Shown here: one piece after another, positions 1 through 8,183 of the stretch
Position numbering within the stretch: the first letter of the stretch is position 1
Layout: each line of letters begins with the position of its first letter
Assembly: GCF_017569225.1 (NCBI RefSeq)
Contig: NZ_CP071868.1
Span: forward strand, 3,534,001 to 3,598,000
Source: Pengzhenrongella sicca
GTDB lineage: Bacteria; Actinomycetota; Actinomycetes; Actinomycetales; Cellulomonadaceae
Length of the DNA: 64,000 bases
Direction: 5' to 3'
Program-made: the position numbers and the translations under genes
Notes under the pieces: model-generated
Database searches by the model: none
Seen by the model: only the letters and a program-made list of their open reading frames with translations
What the model was told of the DNA's origin: nothing

Positions 1-239
1 GCGTCATCCCGAGCATCGTCGGCCTCGGCGGCGGCGGGCTCGGCGCGCTCGCGTCGCTCGACGCCGCGGCGCTCGGCCGCGAGCACACGCGGCACACGGT
101 GCAGATGCTGCAGAGCTACTCCGCCGGGCTGTCGGAGGCGATCGCGGCCGGGAGGTGCGCGATCGTGGGCGTCGAGTACACGCTCGCGGACGGCCGCGTC
201 AGCGTCGTCGAGTCGGTGGGCATCGACCTGGAGAAATGA
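1..239 (+). CDS. Beta-carbonic anhydrase, C-terminal fragment
   Basis: Only the last 78 codons are in the window; the reading frame enters at base 3 and stops with TGA at 237-239. The tail reads [12 protein letters not shown], then [14 protein letters not shown], which fits the C-terminus of beta-class carbonic anhydrases (a helix followed by a final strand of the type ivGa.Y.L..G.V). The zinc ligands lie upstream, outside the window, so the catalytic site cannot be checked. Its stop overlaps the ATG at 236 of the fumarase gene (ATGA), so the two are probably co-translated. The family assignment rests on the short tail plus the common carbonic anhydrase-fumarase neighbourhood in related actinobacteria; it is likely but not certain. 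Confidence 0.6.
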   Translation, partial: VIPSIVGLGGGGLGALASLDAAALGREHTRHTVQMLQSYSAGLSEAIAAGRCAIVGVEYTLADGRVSVVESVGIDLEK

Positions 240-1756
240 CGCCCGGGCCGGCGATCTCGGGCACGATGAACGTCATGACCGACAACGCCGTCCGCGCGAC
301 CACCCCCGAGCCCGCGATGCCCGTGAACCCCGCCATGCCCCCCGAGCCCGCCACGCCCCTCGACCCCGGATACCGGATCGAGCACGACACGATGGGCGAC
401 GTGCGCGTGCCCGCCGCCGCGCTCTACCGCGCGCAGACGCAGCGCGCGGTCGAGAACTTCCCGATCTCCGGCGTGCACCTCGAGCGCTCGCACATCGAGG
501 CGCTCGCACGCGTGAAGAAGGCCGCGGCCCGGGCGAACGCCGAGCTCGGCGTCCTCGAGCCCGACGTGGCCGCCGCGATCGCGCTCGCCGCCGACGACGT
601 CGCCTCCGGCGCGCACGACGTCGACTTCCCGATCGACATCTTCCAGACCGGCTCCGGCACGTCGTCGAACATGAACGCGAACGAGGTCATCGCGACCCTG
701 GCCACGCGCCGGCTCGGGCGCGAGGTGCACCCGAACGACCACGTCAACGCGTCCCAGTCGTCGAACGACGTGTTCCCGACGTCGGTGCACGTCGCGGCCA
801 CAGCGGGCGTGGTCCGCGACCTCGTGCCCGCGCTGGACCACCTCGCGGCGACCCTCGAGGCGAAGGCCGTCGAGTTCGCGGACGTGGTCAAGGCAGGCCG
901 CACGCACCTGATGGACGCGACGCCGGTCACGCTCGGCCAGGAGTTCGGCGGGTACGCGGCCGCGATCCGGTACGGGGTCGAGCGGCTCGAGGCGGCGCTC
1001 CCCCGGGCCGCCGAGGTCCCGCTCGGCGGGACCGCCGTCGGCACCGGGATCAACACCCCGGCCGGGTTCCCGCAGCGGGTCATCGAGCTGCTGGTCGAGG
1101 ACACGGGGCTGCCGTTGACCGAGGCCCGCAACCACTTCGAGGCGCAGGGCACCCGCGACGGGCTCGTGGAGCTGTCAGGGGTGCTGCGCACCGTCGCGGT
1201 GAGCCTGACGAAGATCTGCAACGACCTGCGCTGGATGGGCTCCGGCCCGAACACCGGGCTCGGCGAGATCGCGATCCCGGACCTGCAGCCCGGCTCGTCG
1301 ATCATGCCCGGCAAGGTCAACCCGGTCATCCCCGAGGCCGTGCTCATGGTTGCGGCGCGCGTGATCGGCAACGACGCCACGGTCGCGTGGGCGGGCGCGA
1401 GCGGCTCGTTCGAGCTCAACGTACAGATCCCCGTCATCGCCCTCGGCGTCCTGGAGTCGATCCGACTGCTCACGAACGCGTCGACGGTGCTGGCCGACAA
1501 GGCGGTGGCCGGGATCGTGGCGAACGTCGCCCGGTCCCGAGCGCTCGCGGAGTCCTCGCCCTCGATCGTCACGCCGCTCAACCGCGTGATCGGGTACGAG
1601 TCCGCCGCGAAGGTCGCGAAGTACGCCGTCAAGCACGCGGTCACGGTCCGCGAGGCCGTCCTCGCGCTCGGCTTCGTCGATCGCGGCGAGCTCTCGGCGG
1701 CCGACCTCGACGCCGCCCTCGACGTGATGACGATGACGCGGCCCCCGCGGGCCTGA
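236..1756 (+). CDS. fumC: Class II fumarate hydratase
   Basis: Cytosolic TCA-cycle enzyme interconverting fumarate and malate. The core begins at [14 protein letters not shown] and follows class II fumarases along its length: [12 protein letters not shown], the [12 protein letters not shown] substrate-binding stretch, [16 protein letters not shown], and the superfamily signature [11 protein letters not shown]. Length with the 236 start is 506 residues, about 40 more than typical because of a Pro/Ala-rich leader before the core. ATG 236 overlaps the upstream stop (ATGA) and has GGAG just before it. ATG 275 (MTDNAV) is an alternative start that would give a more usual length. The stop codon lies inside a 7-bp inverted repeat (1745-1751 and 1757-1763) that may help end transcription towards the convergent phoH-like gene. 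Confidence 0.93.
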   Translation: MTPGPAISGTMNVMTDNAVRATTPEPAMPVNPAMPPEPATPLDPGYRIEHDTMGDVRVPAAALYRAQTQRAVENFPISGVHLERSHIEALARVKKAAARANAELGVLEPDVAAAIALAADDVASGAHDVDFPIDIFQTGSGTSSNMNANEVIATLATRRLGREVHPNDHVNASQSSNDVFPTSVHVAATAGVVRDLVPALDHLAATLEAKAVEFADVVKAGRTHLMDATPVTLGQEFGGYAAAIRYGVERLEAALPRAAEVPLGGTAVGTGINTPAGFPQRVIELLVEDTGLPLTEARNHFEAQGTRDGLVELSGVLRTVAVSLTKICNDLRWMGSGPNTGLGEIAIPDLQPGSSIMPGKVNPVIPEAVLMVAARVIGNDATVAWAGASGSFELNVQIPVIALGVLESIRLLTNASTVLADKAVAGIVANVARSRALAESSPSIVTPLNRVIGYESAAKVAKYAVKHAVTVREAVLALGFVDRGELSAADLDAALDVMTMTRPPRA

Positions 1757-1780
1757 CCCGCGGGAGCCGCGCCGTCGGCG

Positions 1781-3142
1781 CTAGACCTCGATGCCCTCGA
1801 GCATCTCCGTGACGAGCGCGGCCACCGGGGAGCGCTCGGAGCGGGTGAGGGTCACGTGCGCGAACAGCGGGTGGCCCTTGAGCGCCTCGATCACCGCGGC
1901 GACGCCGTCGTGCCGTCCGACGCGCAGGTTGTCGCGCTGCGCGACGTCGTGCGTGAGGACCACCCGCGAGCTCTGCCCGATCCGGGACAGGACCGTGAGC
2001 AGCACGTTGCGCTCGAGCGACTGCGCCTCGTCCACGATCACGTAGGCGTCCTGGAGCGAGCGGCCGCGGATGTGCGTCAGGGGCAGGACCTCGAGGAGGT
2101 CGCGGTCCATGATCTCCTCGACGACCTCCTTGGACACGAGCGCCTCGAGCGTGTCGAAGACGGCCTGCGCCCACGGGTTCATCTTCTCCGACTCGCCCCC
2201 GGGCAGGTAGCCGAGGTCCTGGCCGCCGACGGCGTACAGGGGCCGGAACACCATCACCTTGCGGTGCTGGCGGCGCTCGAGCACGGCCTCGAGGCCCGCG
2301 CACAGCGCGAGCGCCGACTTGCCCGTGCCGGCGCGCCCGCCGAGCGAGACGATCCCGATGTCCGGGTCGAGCAGCAGGTCGATCGCGATGCGCTGCTCCG
2401 CGCTCCGGCCGTGCAGGCCGAAGACGTCCTGGTCGCCGCGCACGAGCTGCACGTGCTTGTCGGCCGTGACCCGGCCGAGCGCGGACCCGCGCGGCGAGCG
2501 CAGCACGAGGCCGGTGTGGCACAGCAGCTGGCGCTCGGCCGCGCCCTCGACCTCGGCGAGCTCGATCGACTCGTGCTCCCAGGTCGCGGCCATCTGGGCC
2601 TCGGACACGTCGAGCGTGTCCATGCCCGTCCAGCCCGAGTCGACCGCGAGCTCGGCGCGGTACTCCTGCGCCTGCAGCCCGACCGCCGACGCCTTGACCC
2701 GCATCGGCAGGTCCTTGGACACGAGCGTGACGTCCTGGCCCTCGAGCGCGAGATTTTTCGCGACGGCGAGGATCCGGTTGTCGTTGTCGCCGAGCCGGAA
2801 CCCGACCGGGAGCTGCTCGGAGCTCGTGTGGTTGAGCTCGACGTGCAGCGTGCCGCCGAGGTCGCCGATCGGGATCGGCTGGTCGAGCCGGCCGTGTTCT
2901 ATCCGCAGGTCGTCGAGCAGCCGCAGGGCCGACCGGGCGAAGTAGCCGAGCTCCGCGTGGTGGCGCTTCGCCTCGAGCTCCGTGATCACCACGACGGGCA
3001 GGACGACGTCGTGCTCCGCGAAGCGCAGGATCGCCCTCGGGTCGGACAGGAGGACCGAGGTGTCGAGAACATACGTGCGACGGCCGTCGGGGTTCGACCC
3101 CTCGGTGCGTGCGGTCTCCTGGCTCGTTGCCTTAGTGTCCAC
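1781..3142 (-). CDS. PIN domain plus PhoH-family ATPase
   Basis: A 453-residue PhoH2-type protein. The N-terminal PIN domain starts with [12 protein letters not shown] and has acidic residues typical of PIN ribonucleases. The C-terminal PhoH-like ATPase carries a Walker A motif [10 protein letters not shown], the family stretch [15 protein letters not shown] and a Walker B IVDEAQS. PIN-PhoH proteins are described as RNA helicase/RNase combinations acting in the cytosol; the substrate here is unknown. The GTG start at 3142 has AAGGGAG seven bases upstream, partly inside the palindrome CTTCGGCGCCGAAG (3153-3166), so start access could be structure-dependent. The gene faces fumC and is preceded by a 286-bp leader region that holds a short reading frame and a 20-bp palindrome. 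Confidence 0.9.
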   Translation of the reverse strand: MDTKATSQETARTEGSNPDGRRTYVLDTSVLLSDPRAILRFAEHDVVLPVVVITELEAKRHHAELGYFARSALRLLDDLRIEHGRLDQPIPIGDLGGTLHVELNHTSSEQLPVGFRLGDNDNRILAVAKNLALEGQDVTLVSKDLPMRVKASAVGLQAQEYRAELAVDSGWTGMDTLDVSEAQMAATWEHESIELAEVEGAAERQLLCHTGLVLRSPRGSALGRVTADKHVQLVRGDQDVFGLHGRSAEQRIAIDLLLDPDIGIVSLGGRAGTGKSALALCAGLEAVLERRQHRKVMVFRPLYAVGGQDLGYLPGGESEKMNPWAQAVFDTLEALVSKEVVEEIMDRDLLEVLPLTHIRGRSLQDAYVIVDEAQSLERNVLLTVLSRIGQSSRVVLTHDVAQRDNLRVGRHDGVAAVIEALKGHPLFAHVTLTRSERSPVAALVTEMLEGIEV

Positions 3143-3177
3143 GGCGGGCTCCCTTCGGCGCCGAAGCGCCGTTCTCG

Positions 3178-3276
3178 CTACCTCACGACGGCGCGGGGCC
3201 GTCGGTCGGCGACTGGGTGGGGGTCGGGCGGCCGCGAGGGCCGGATCCGGCCCTCCCCCGAGAGCTTTCGCTCCAT
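3178..3276 (-). CDS. Possible 32-residue leader peptide upstream of the PhoH gene
   Basis: A short reading frame starts with ATG at 3276, preceded by a full AGGAGG (plus-strand CCTCCT at 3284-3289) seven bases away, and ends in TAG at 3178. The predicted peptide begins [14 protein letters not shown] and is rich in Arg and Pro. The frame contains the 20-bp palindrome at 3236-3255 and ends 35 bases before the PhoH GTG. A TTGACG hexamer on the same strand (3340-3335) could be the -35 of a promoter for both, though no clear -10 follows. I recognise no family. The ribosome binding site is the only strong argument for translation; it could be a regulatory leader or chance. Confidence 0.35.
   Translation of the reverse strand: MERKLSGEGRIRPSRPPDPHPVADRRPRAVVR
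3236..3255. repeat. 20-bp perfect palindrome in the PhoH leader
   Basis: GAGGGCCGGATCCGGCCCTC reads identically on both strands, with no loop. It lies between the Z-prenyl synthase stop and the PhoH start, which are both on the minus strand. It could be a terminator stem for the upstream gene, an operator, or a leader structure. No T-run follows on the minus strand. Confidence 0.7.
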
Positions 3277-3428
3277 GGGCTGGCCTCCTGGGGACGACGG
3301 TTGCCGTCCGTTACCGCGGGACGCTACGCCCGGGCGTCAACCCCCCGGATGCGACACGCCAACGCGAAACATGACGTTCACGCGAGATCACCCGCTGTTC
3401 ATCTGGCGGTGTTTCGTCGGCCGAGCGT

Positions 3429-4229
3429 TCAGCGGCCGAGGCGGCGCTCGCGCGCGGCGAAGGCGCGCAGCGCCCGCAGGAAGTCCACCCGCCGGAAGTC
3501 GGGCCAGTAGGCCTCGCAGAAGTAGAACTCGGAATGGGCGCTCTGCCAGAGCAGGAACCCGCCCAGGCGCTGCTCGCCGGAGGTGCGGATCACGAGCTCG
3601 GGATCGGGCTGCCCGCGCGTGTACAGGTGATCGGCGATGTTCTCGACGTCGAACGACTCGGCCAGCTCGGCGAGCGTCGTGCCCCGCTGCACGTGCTCGC
3701 GCAGCAGCGAGCGGACCGCGTCGGCGATCTCGTGCCTGCCGCCGTACCCGATCGCGACGTTCACGTGCAGGCCGAGCACGTCGTGCGTGCGCTTCTCCGC
3801 GCTGCGCAGCGCGTCCGCCGACCCGGCGGGCAGCAGGTCGAGGTCGCCCATGACCTGGATCCGCCAGCGGCCGGTGTCGGCGAGGTGGCACACGGCGTCG
3901 GTGATGATCGTCACCAGCTCGGCGAGCTCGCCCGAGTCCCGGTTCAGGTTGTCGGTCGAGAGCATCCACAAGGTCACGACCTCGACGCCGACCTCCTCGG
4001 ACCACCCGAGCAGCTCGGTGATCTTGTCGGCGCCCTTGCGGTGGCCGGTCGACGCGGGCTCGCCGAAGGACCGGGCCCAGCGCCGGTTGCCGTCGAGGAT
4101 CACCCCGACGTGCCGCGGGATCGATCCGAGCGGGAGCGACGACGCGAGACGCCGCTCGTACAGCCCGTACAACACCTGGGGCAGGCGCACGCGGTGGACC
4201 TTCCGGCAGGGGGTAGCGAGTCGCCTCAC
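3429..4229 (-). CDS. Short-chain cis-prenyl (Z-isoprenyl) diphosphate synthase
   Basis: A cis-prenyltransferase of 266 residues that condenses isopentenyl diphosphate onto an allylic diphosphate in the cytosol or at the membrane. Visible motifs: HVGVILDGNRRWAR with the catalytic Asp, LSTDNLNRDSGEL, VNVAIGYGGRHE, and RTSGEQRLGGFLLWQSAHSE near the C-terminus. Wording around these motifs, and the adjacent hemolysin-III gene, match mycobacterial Rv1086 ((2Z,6E)-farnesyl diphosphate synthase beside Rv1085c) better than the long-chain UppS/Rv2361c. The product is therefore probably a short-chain Z-prenyl diphosphate feeding undecaprenyl or decaprenyl phosphate synthesis; that is inference. The GTG start at 4229 has GGGGG five bases upstream. 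Confidence 0.85.
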   Translation of the reverse strand: MRRLATPCRKVHRVRLPQVLYGLYERRLASSLPLGSIPRHVGVILDGNRRWARSFGEPASTGHRKGADKITELLGWSEEVGVEVVTLWMLSTDNLNRDSGELAELVTIITDAVCHLADTGRWRIQVMGDLDLLPAGSADALRSAEKRTHDVLGLHVNVAIGYGGRHEIADAVRSLLREHVQRGTTLAELAESFDVENIADHLYTRGQPDPELVIRTSGEQRLGGFLLWQSAHSEFYFCEAYWPDFRRVDFLRALRAFAARERRLGR

Positions 4230-4397
4230 GCTACCCCCAGCCGGCGCCGGGACGACGCCGATTCCTGGCCCGACACACCCGCCGTCGGCCGCGATCGGCC
4301 TAACCTACGGTGCAGTAACCTGGAGCCGGAACGTCCGGCGCGGACAGCGTGCACCGGACTGCACAGCAGAGCAGAGCACCGAAGGAGAGCCACCCCG

Positions 4398-5111
4398 ATG
4401 GGACGAAGTCGAGCGGCGACGCCGAGCGAGACCGCGGGTGCCGCCCTGCGCGAAGGCGCCGCGCAGGTCGCCGAGGCCGTCAAGCCGAAGCTGCGGGGCT
4501 GGATCCATGCCGGCATGTTCCCGATCGTGCTGGTCGCCGTCATCGTGCTCGTCGTGCTCACCCCGACGCCGGACGCCAAGGCGGCGACCGCCGTCTTCGG
4601 CCTCACGTCGGTGCTGCTGTTCGGCGTGAGCGCCGTCTACCACCGCGGCACGTGGTCGCCGCGCGTGACGGGCGTGCTGCGCCGCGTCGACCACTCGAAC
4701 ATCTTTCTCATCATCGCCGGCACCTGCACCCCGCTCGCGGTCATCCTGCTGTCCGCCTCGACCGCGCGCATCCTGCTGTGGATCGTGTGGACCGGCGCGT
4801 TCCTCGGACTCCTCGGCCGGGTCATCTGGCTCGGCGCGCCGCGGTGGGTCTACACGCCCGTGTACGTCGCGCTCGGCTGCGTCAACCTCGGCTTCCTCCC
4901 GCAGTTCGCGGAGACGGGTGGGCCGGCGATCGTGTGGCTCGTCGTCGGCGGCGGCGTCGCGTACATCGCGGGCGCCGTCGTGTACGCGCTGAAGCGGCCG
5001 AACCCGAGCCCGCGCTGGTTCGGGTTCCACGAGGTGTTCCACGCGCTGACCGTCGTGGGCTTCACCTGCAACTACATCGCGGTCTCGATCGCGGCCTACA
5101 GCCTGCGCTGA
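4398..5111 (+). CDS. Hemolysin III (PAQR-type) family membrane protein
   Basis: A 237-residue integral membrane protein with seven hydrophobic segments. Conserved PAQR/YqfA features are AVYHRGTW after the second segment, DHSNIFLIIAGTCTP, and HEVFHALTVVGF near the C-terminus; the Ser/His/Asp residues in these are the family's putative metal-binding hydrolase residues. The physiological role of bacterial members is poorly known despite the hemolysin name. ATG 4398 has AAGGAGAG eight bases upstream. It is divergent from the Z-prenyl synthase gene, the same pairing as Rv1085c/Rv1086. The stop codon is followed at once by a partial repeat of the last codons and by a CCCCTA repeat tract. Confidence 0.88.
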   Translation: MGRSRAATPSETAGAALREGAAQVAEAVKPKLRGWIHAGMFPIVLVAVIVLVVLTPTPDAKAATAVFGLTSVLLFGVSAVYHRGTWSPRVTGVLRRVDHSNIFLIIAGTCTPLAVILLSASTARILLWIVWTGAFLGLLGRVIWLGAPRWVYTPVYVALGCVNLGFLPQFAETGGPAIVWLVVGGGVAYIAGAVVYALKRPNPSPRWFGFHEVFHALTVVGFTCNYIAVSIAAYSLR

Positions 5112-5117
5112 GCCTGC

Positions 5118-5155
5118 GCCTACCCCTGCCCCTACCCCTACCCCTACCCCTACCC
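5118..5155. repeat. CCCCTA hexamer tract (telomere-like G-rich on the minus strand)
   Basis: About six near-perfect copies of CCCCTA (one copy has G for A) begin seven bases after the hlyIII stop. The minus strand reads as runs of G3-G4 separated by TA or CA, a pattern able to form a G-quadruplex. It directly abuts the nested inverted repeat at 5156. Confidence 0.8.
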
Positions 5156-5267
5156 AGTGTGGGCAATCGGCTCTCCTGCGCGCGCCTGTGGGCGATCTGC
5201 TGGTGACGAGGGACGTCAGGGGACAGTTTGCCCACACGCGCGCCGGTCGGAGCCGATTGCCCACACT
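5156..5267. repeat. Nested inverted repeat built from a TGTGGGC-type motif
   Basis: An 18-bp perfect inverted repeat (5156-5173, AGTGTGGGCAATCGGCTC; 5250-5267) encloses a second, imperfect one (about 5180-5193 and 5230-5243). Each arm holds a form of TGTGGGC followed by a variable tail, so four related motifs are present, two per orientation. It lies between the convergent hlyIII and nitrilase-family genes. It could act as a bidirectional terminator, a protein-binding array, or a REP-like element. No gene is visible between 5112 and 5364. Confidence 0.7.
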
Positions 5268-5364
5268 TGAGCCGAGCCGAGCTGCCGGCGTTGCTCACGC
5301 GGGCAGTCGGTCGGACCGGCGCACTCGCTCGGGGCGCGGCACGACGCCCCTGACGCCAGTTCGG

Positions 5365-6168
5365 TCAGCTCGTGCGCGGCACGACGGCGTAGCGCCGGTT
5401 CGCCAGCGACGGGTTGCGGTCGCGGACCGCGACGAGCGCGCCCGGGTCGAGGTCCGCGCACGCGAGCTCGGGTGCCGCGCCCAGCTCGAGCTGCACCACG
5501 CCGTCCGCCCCGACGACGAGTGAGCGGCCGACGACGCCCCGCCCGGCCTGGCCGACCGCGACGACGGCGCTCGTGTTCTCGATCGCGCGCGCGATCGCGA
5601 GGGCCCGCCAGTGCTCCGCCTTGAGCGGGCCGGCCGCCCATGCCGCCGGGACCACGAGCACCTGACCGCCGGCGTCGACGAGGCGCCGGGCCAGCTCGGG
5701 GAACCGCAGGTCGTAGCAGGTCATGACCGCGAACCGGAGCCCGGCGACGGCGAGCACGACGGGCGGCGCCTCGGCGGGGCCGGCCTCGAGCAGGTCGGAC
5801 TCGCGCTGGCCGAACGCGTCGTAGAGGTGGATCTTGCGATACACGCCCGCGACCGCGCCGGCGGCGTCGATCGCCACGACCGCGTTCACGGCGCGGCCGG
5901 CGTTCTCCCCCGGCAACGTCGTGCCGGCGATCACGGCCAGCCCGGCCGCGGCGGCCTTGGCCTGCAGCCCGCCGATGTACGGCCCGTCCAGCGCCTGCGC
6001 GTGCTCGGGTCCGACGCCGCGGGGGTCGAAGCAGGCGGAGTACTCGGGCAGCACGAGCAGGTCGGCGCCGGCCCGCGCGGCGTCGTCGGCCGCGGCCAGG
6101 GCCTGGCGCAGGTTCGCCGCCCGGTCGGTGCTGACCGCGAGCTGCCCGACCGCGACCCGGACGGTCAC
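5365..6168 (-). CDS. Carbon-nitrogen hydrolase (nitrilase superfamily amidase)
   Basis: A 267-residue cytosolic amidase. The nitrilase catalytic triad is visible: Glu in VLPEYSA, Lys in YRKIHLYDAFG and Cys in MTCYDLRFPE. The DAFG and CYDLRFPE wording resembles the Nit/omega-amidase branch, which includes deaminated-glutathione amidases, but the substrate cannot be fixed from sequence. The GTG start at 6168 has GAGG six bases upstream. It is the last gene of a probable operon after mca and the small membrane protein, 18 bases downstream of the latter. A link to mycothiol metabolism is suggested by context only. Confidence 0.85.
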   Translation of the reverse strand: MTVRVAVGQLAVSTDRAANLRQALAAADDAARAGADLLVLPEYSACFDPRGVGPEHAQALDGPYIGGLQAKAAAAGLAVIAGTTLPGENAGRAVNAVVAIDAAGAVAGVYRKIHLYDAFGQRESDLLEAGPAEAPPVVLAVAGLRFAVMTCYDLRFPELARRLVDAGGQVLVVPAAWAAGPLKAEHWRALAIARAIENTSAVVAVGQAGRGVVGRSLVVGADGVVQLELGAAPELACADLDPGALVAVRDRNPSLANRRYAVVPRTS

Positions 6169-6186
6169 CGGAGCCTCACCGGCGCA

Positions 6187-6540
6187 TCACCGGGGCGACT
6201 CGTCGGCGGGACGGCCCGTGCCGGCGTCGGCCGCGGGGTCTGCGCCGACCGCGGTGGCTGCGTCGGCCGCGGCCGCCTCCTCGGCGTCGAGCCGGGCCTG
6301 CCGGTGGTTGACCTTGCGCAGCTTCGCGGTGAGCGACAGGAACAGCCCGATGCACACGAGCGCGATCGCGAAAACGGGCAGGAAGCCGAGGAGCCCGGGC
6401 GAGACGAGGCCCGGCTCGATGCCCTCCTGCAGGTTCGACGTGGGCGCAGGCGACGGCGTCGACGTCGAGGCGATCGCCCCCTCGAGCGCCGATCCGGTGC
6501 CGATCGCCGCGAGGTCGAGCGTGCCGCCGACGGCCGGCAT
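6187..6540 (-). CDS. Small single-pass membrane protein next to mca (Rv1083-like position)
   Basis: A 117-residue protein with a Ser/Thr/Pro-rich N-terminal part, one strong transmembrane segment (about residues 49-71, LLGFLPVFAIALVCIGLFLSL), a short basic stretch KLRKVNHRQ and an Ala/Asp-rich cytosolic tail. Its ATG shares a base with the mca stop (TGATG), so translation is coupled. Mycobacteria have a small membrane protein gene, Rv1083, in the same place after mca (Rv1082), which suggests a conserved partner of unknown role. No enzyme motif is visible. Confidence 0.75.
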   Translation of the reverse strand: MPAVGGTLDLAAIGTGSALEGAIASTSTPSPAPTSNLQEGIEPGLVSPGLLGFLPVFAIALVCIGLFLSLTAKLRKVNHRQARLDAEEAAAADAATAVGADPAADAGTGRPADESPR

Positions 6541-7436
6541 CAGGCGCCGTCCGTTCGGCCGCCGGCGCCCGGGATCCCGGCGAACAGGTCATCCTCCGGC
6601 AGGGTCGTGGCGACGTGCGAGACCGCGAGCTCGAAATCCTCGAACGGCCAGGTCTCGGCCTCGATCTCGCGCGGGATCGCGAAGAAGAAGCCGTCGGGGT
6701 CGATCTGCGTCGCGTGCGCCCGCAGCGCGTCGTCGCGCCGCCCGAACCAGGCGGCGCAGTCGATCTGCGTCGTCACGGCGCGCTCCGGGACGTCGAGCGC
6801 CTGCCGCGACTCGATCCACTCGCCGAACGGCGACTCGCCGCCGGCCTCGACGATGGCCTCGTGCATCGCGCGCATGCGGAGCATCGAGAAGCCGTGGTTG
6901 TAGTAGAGCTTGAGGGGCTGCCAGGGCTCGCCCCGGTCCGGGTACCGCGCGGCGTCGCCGGCGGCCTCGAAGGCCTCCACCGCCACCTTGTGGGTCATCA
7001 CGTGGTCCGGGTGCGGATAGCCCCCGCTCGGGTCGTAGGTCGTCATGACATGCGGGCGGAACTCGCGGACCACCTCGACGAGTTCCGCCGCCGCGACCTC
7101 GAGCGGGGTCAGGGCGAAGCAGCCGGATGGCAACGGGGGCAGCGGCTCCCCCTCGGGCAGGCCCGAGTCGACGAAGCCGAGCGAGCGCTGCGTGACCCCA
7201 AGCGCCGCCGCGGCGGCGGCCATCTCGGCGCGCCGGATCGCCTGCATCGCCGGCGCCCCGCCCTCGACCGGCGGGTACTGCGGGTTGAGGATGTCGCCGC
7301 GCTCACCGCCCGTGCAGGTGACCACGAGCACGTCGACGCCCTGGTCGACGTAGCGCGCCATGGTCGCTGCGCCTTTGCTCGACTCGTCGTCGGGATGGGC
7401 GTGCACGGCCATGAGCCGAAGCTGCTCTGTGCTCAC
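6540..7436 (-). CDS. mca: Mycothiol S-conjugate amidase
   Basis: A 298-residue zinc-dependent LmbE/PIG-L family hydrolase that cleaves mycothiol conjugates, releasing a mercapturic acid for export. The zinc site is seen as AHPDDE near residue 13, with HPDH about residue 145. Close matches to actinobacterial Mca rather than MshB are LRLMAVHAHPDDESSKGAAT, TGGERGDILNP, LGFVDSGLPEG, HVMTTYDPSGGYPHPDH and RAHATQIDP. The GTG start at 7436 has AGGAGG upstream. It heads the operon mca, small membrane protein, nitrilase-family amidase and is divergent from the DUF4307 gene. Its presence implies that the organism makes mycothiol. Confidence 0.93.
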   Translation of the reverse strand: MSTEQLRLMAVHAHPDDESSKGAATMARYVDQGVDVLVVTCTGGERGDILNPQYPPVEGGAPAMQAIRRAEMAAAAAALGVTQRSLGFVDSGLPEGEPLPPLPSGCFALTPLEVAAAELVEVVREFRPHVMTTYDPSGGYPHPDHVMTHKVAVEAFEAAGDAARYPDRGEPWQPLKLYYNHGFSMLRMRAMHEAIVEAGGESPFGEWIESRQALDVPERAVTTQIDCAAWFGRRDDALRAHATQIDPDGFFFAIPREIEAETWPFEDFELAVSHVATTLPEDDLFAGIPGAGGRTDGA

Positions 7437-7533
7437 GAATCCTCCTGCGTTGACCGCTGCGGCTCACCCGGCGGCGGGGTCGAGGGACAATGCTCTCGCA
7501 CCCGCAGTGCCGCGCTTCACCGGGAGGATACCC

Positions 7534-7932
7534 ATGAGCCAGTCGACGGTCGGCCGGTACGGCCCTGCGCCGACCGCGCGCCGGCACCGCGCCGCGATCG
7601 CCGCCGCCTGGATCGGTGGCGCGCTCGCGCTCGCGCTGGTCGTCTGGCTCGGCATCGGGATCGTGCAAGACCCCGTGAAGTGGAGCGACGTGGGCTTCTC
7701 GGTCAAGGGCGCCGAGCGCGTCGACGTCACGTTCGAGGTGACCAAGGACCCCGAGTCGACCGTCGAGTGCATGGTGCACGCCCTGAACAGGGGCTACGCA
7801 GAGGTCGGGGTGATTCGGGTCACCGCGGGGCCGGCCACGACCCAGACGGTGCGGCACACCGTCACCGTGGCCACCCAGGAGCTGGCGGTGACCGGGCTCG
7901 TCGACTCGTGCGAGGTCGTCGCGGCGGGCTGA
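7534..7932 (+). CDS. DUF4307 membrane-anchored protein
   Basis: A 132-residue protein with a short cytosolic N-terminus, one transmembrane helix (about residues 22-43) and an extracytoplasmic beta-rich domain. It matches the DUF4307 family (mycobacterial Rv1081c) in size, topology and position between mca and greA. The domain has two Cys residues (VECMVHAL and DSCEVV) that may form a disulfide. ATG 7534 has GGGAGGA upstream. The function of the family is unknown. The conserved neighbourhood suggests a role linked to mca or cell-envelope homeostasis, but this is not shown. Confidence 0.8.
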   Translation: MSQSTVGRYGPAPTARRHRAAIAAAWIGGALALALVVWLGIGIVQDPVKWSDVGFSVKGAERVDVTFEVTKDPESTVECMVHALNRGYAEVGVIRVTAGPATTQTVRHTVTVATQELAVTGLVDSCEVVAAG

Positions 7933-7992
7933 CCCCGAGAGGTTGCCCGCCCGAATGCGCCCGGCCAGCGGGTCAACTCGGCCGCGGCTTGC

Positions 7993-7998
7993 TAGGCT
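7993..7998 (+). promoter_or_regulatory. Candidate -10 element for greA
   Basis: TAGGCT fits the actinobacterial TANNNT -10 pattern. The upstream GGTCAA (7971-7976) is only a weak -35 at 16 bp. It would give a leader of about 180 bases that contains the hairpin at 8125-8150. Confidence 0.35.
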
Positions 7999-8124
7999 GA
8001 CCGATTCAGACGCCGTCCCCGGCTCCACCCAGCCGCAGGCCGACGCCGTCGCACGCCCCCGACGCAACGGTTTCGCTGCGTCGATCGATCCACTGTGCCG
8101 TTCGTTCTCGCAGCGCAGTTCCGA

Positions 8125-8150
8125 GGCACACCCGGTCTTCCGGGTGTGCC
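8125..8150 (+). promoter_or_regulatory. Perfect hairpin in the greA leader
   Basis: GGCACACCCGG (8125-8135), loop TCTT, then CCGGGTGTGCC (8140-8150): an 11-bp perfect stem with a 4-base loop. It ends 33 bases before the greA ATG. It is followed by TTCACG rather than a T-run, so it could be an attenuator, an RNA stability element or a regulatory site. Confidence 0.6.
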
Positions 8151-8183
8151 TTCACGCGAAGTAGATGCAAGGAAGGAGCGATC

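Noticed and set aside
5188-5523. A 111-codon plus-strand frame after hlyIII
   Set aside because: It runs through the nested inverted repeat and into the 3' end of the nitrilase-family gene; no ribosome binding site or family.
6540-7436. MshB (mycothiol biosynthesis deacetylase) instead of Mca
   Set aside because: The sequence wording and the neighbouring DUF4307 and greA genes match Mca (Rv1082), not MshB.
7943-8164. A 73-codon frame in the greA leader
   Set aside because: It has no ribosome binding site and crosses the perfect hairpin at 8125-8150. Composition is not protein-like.
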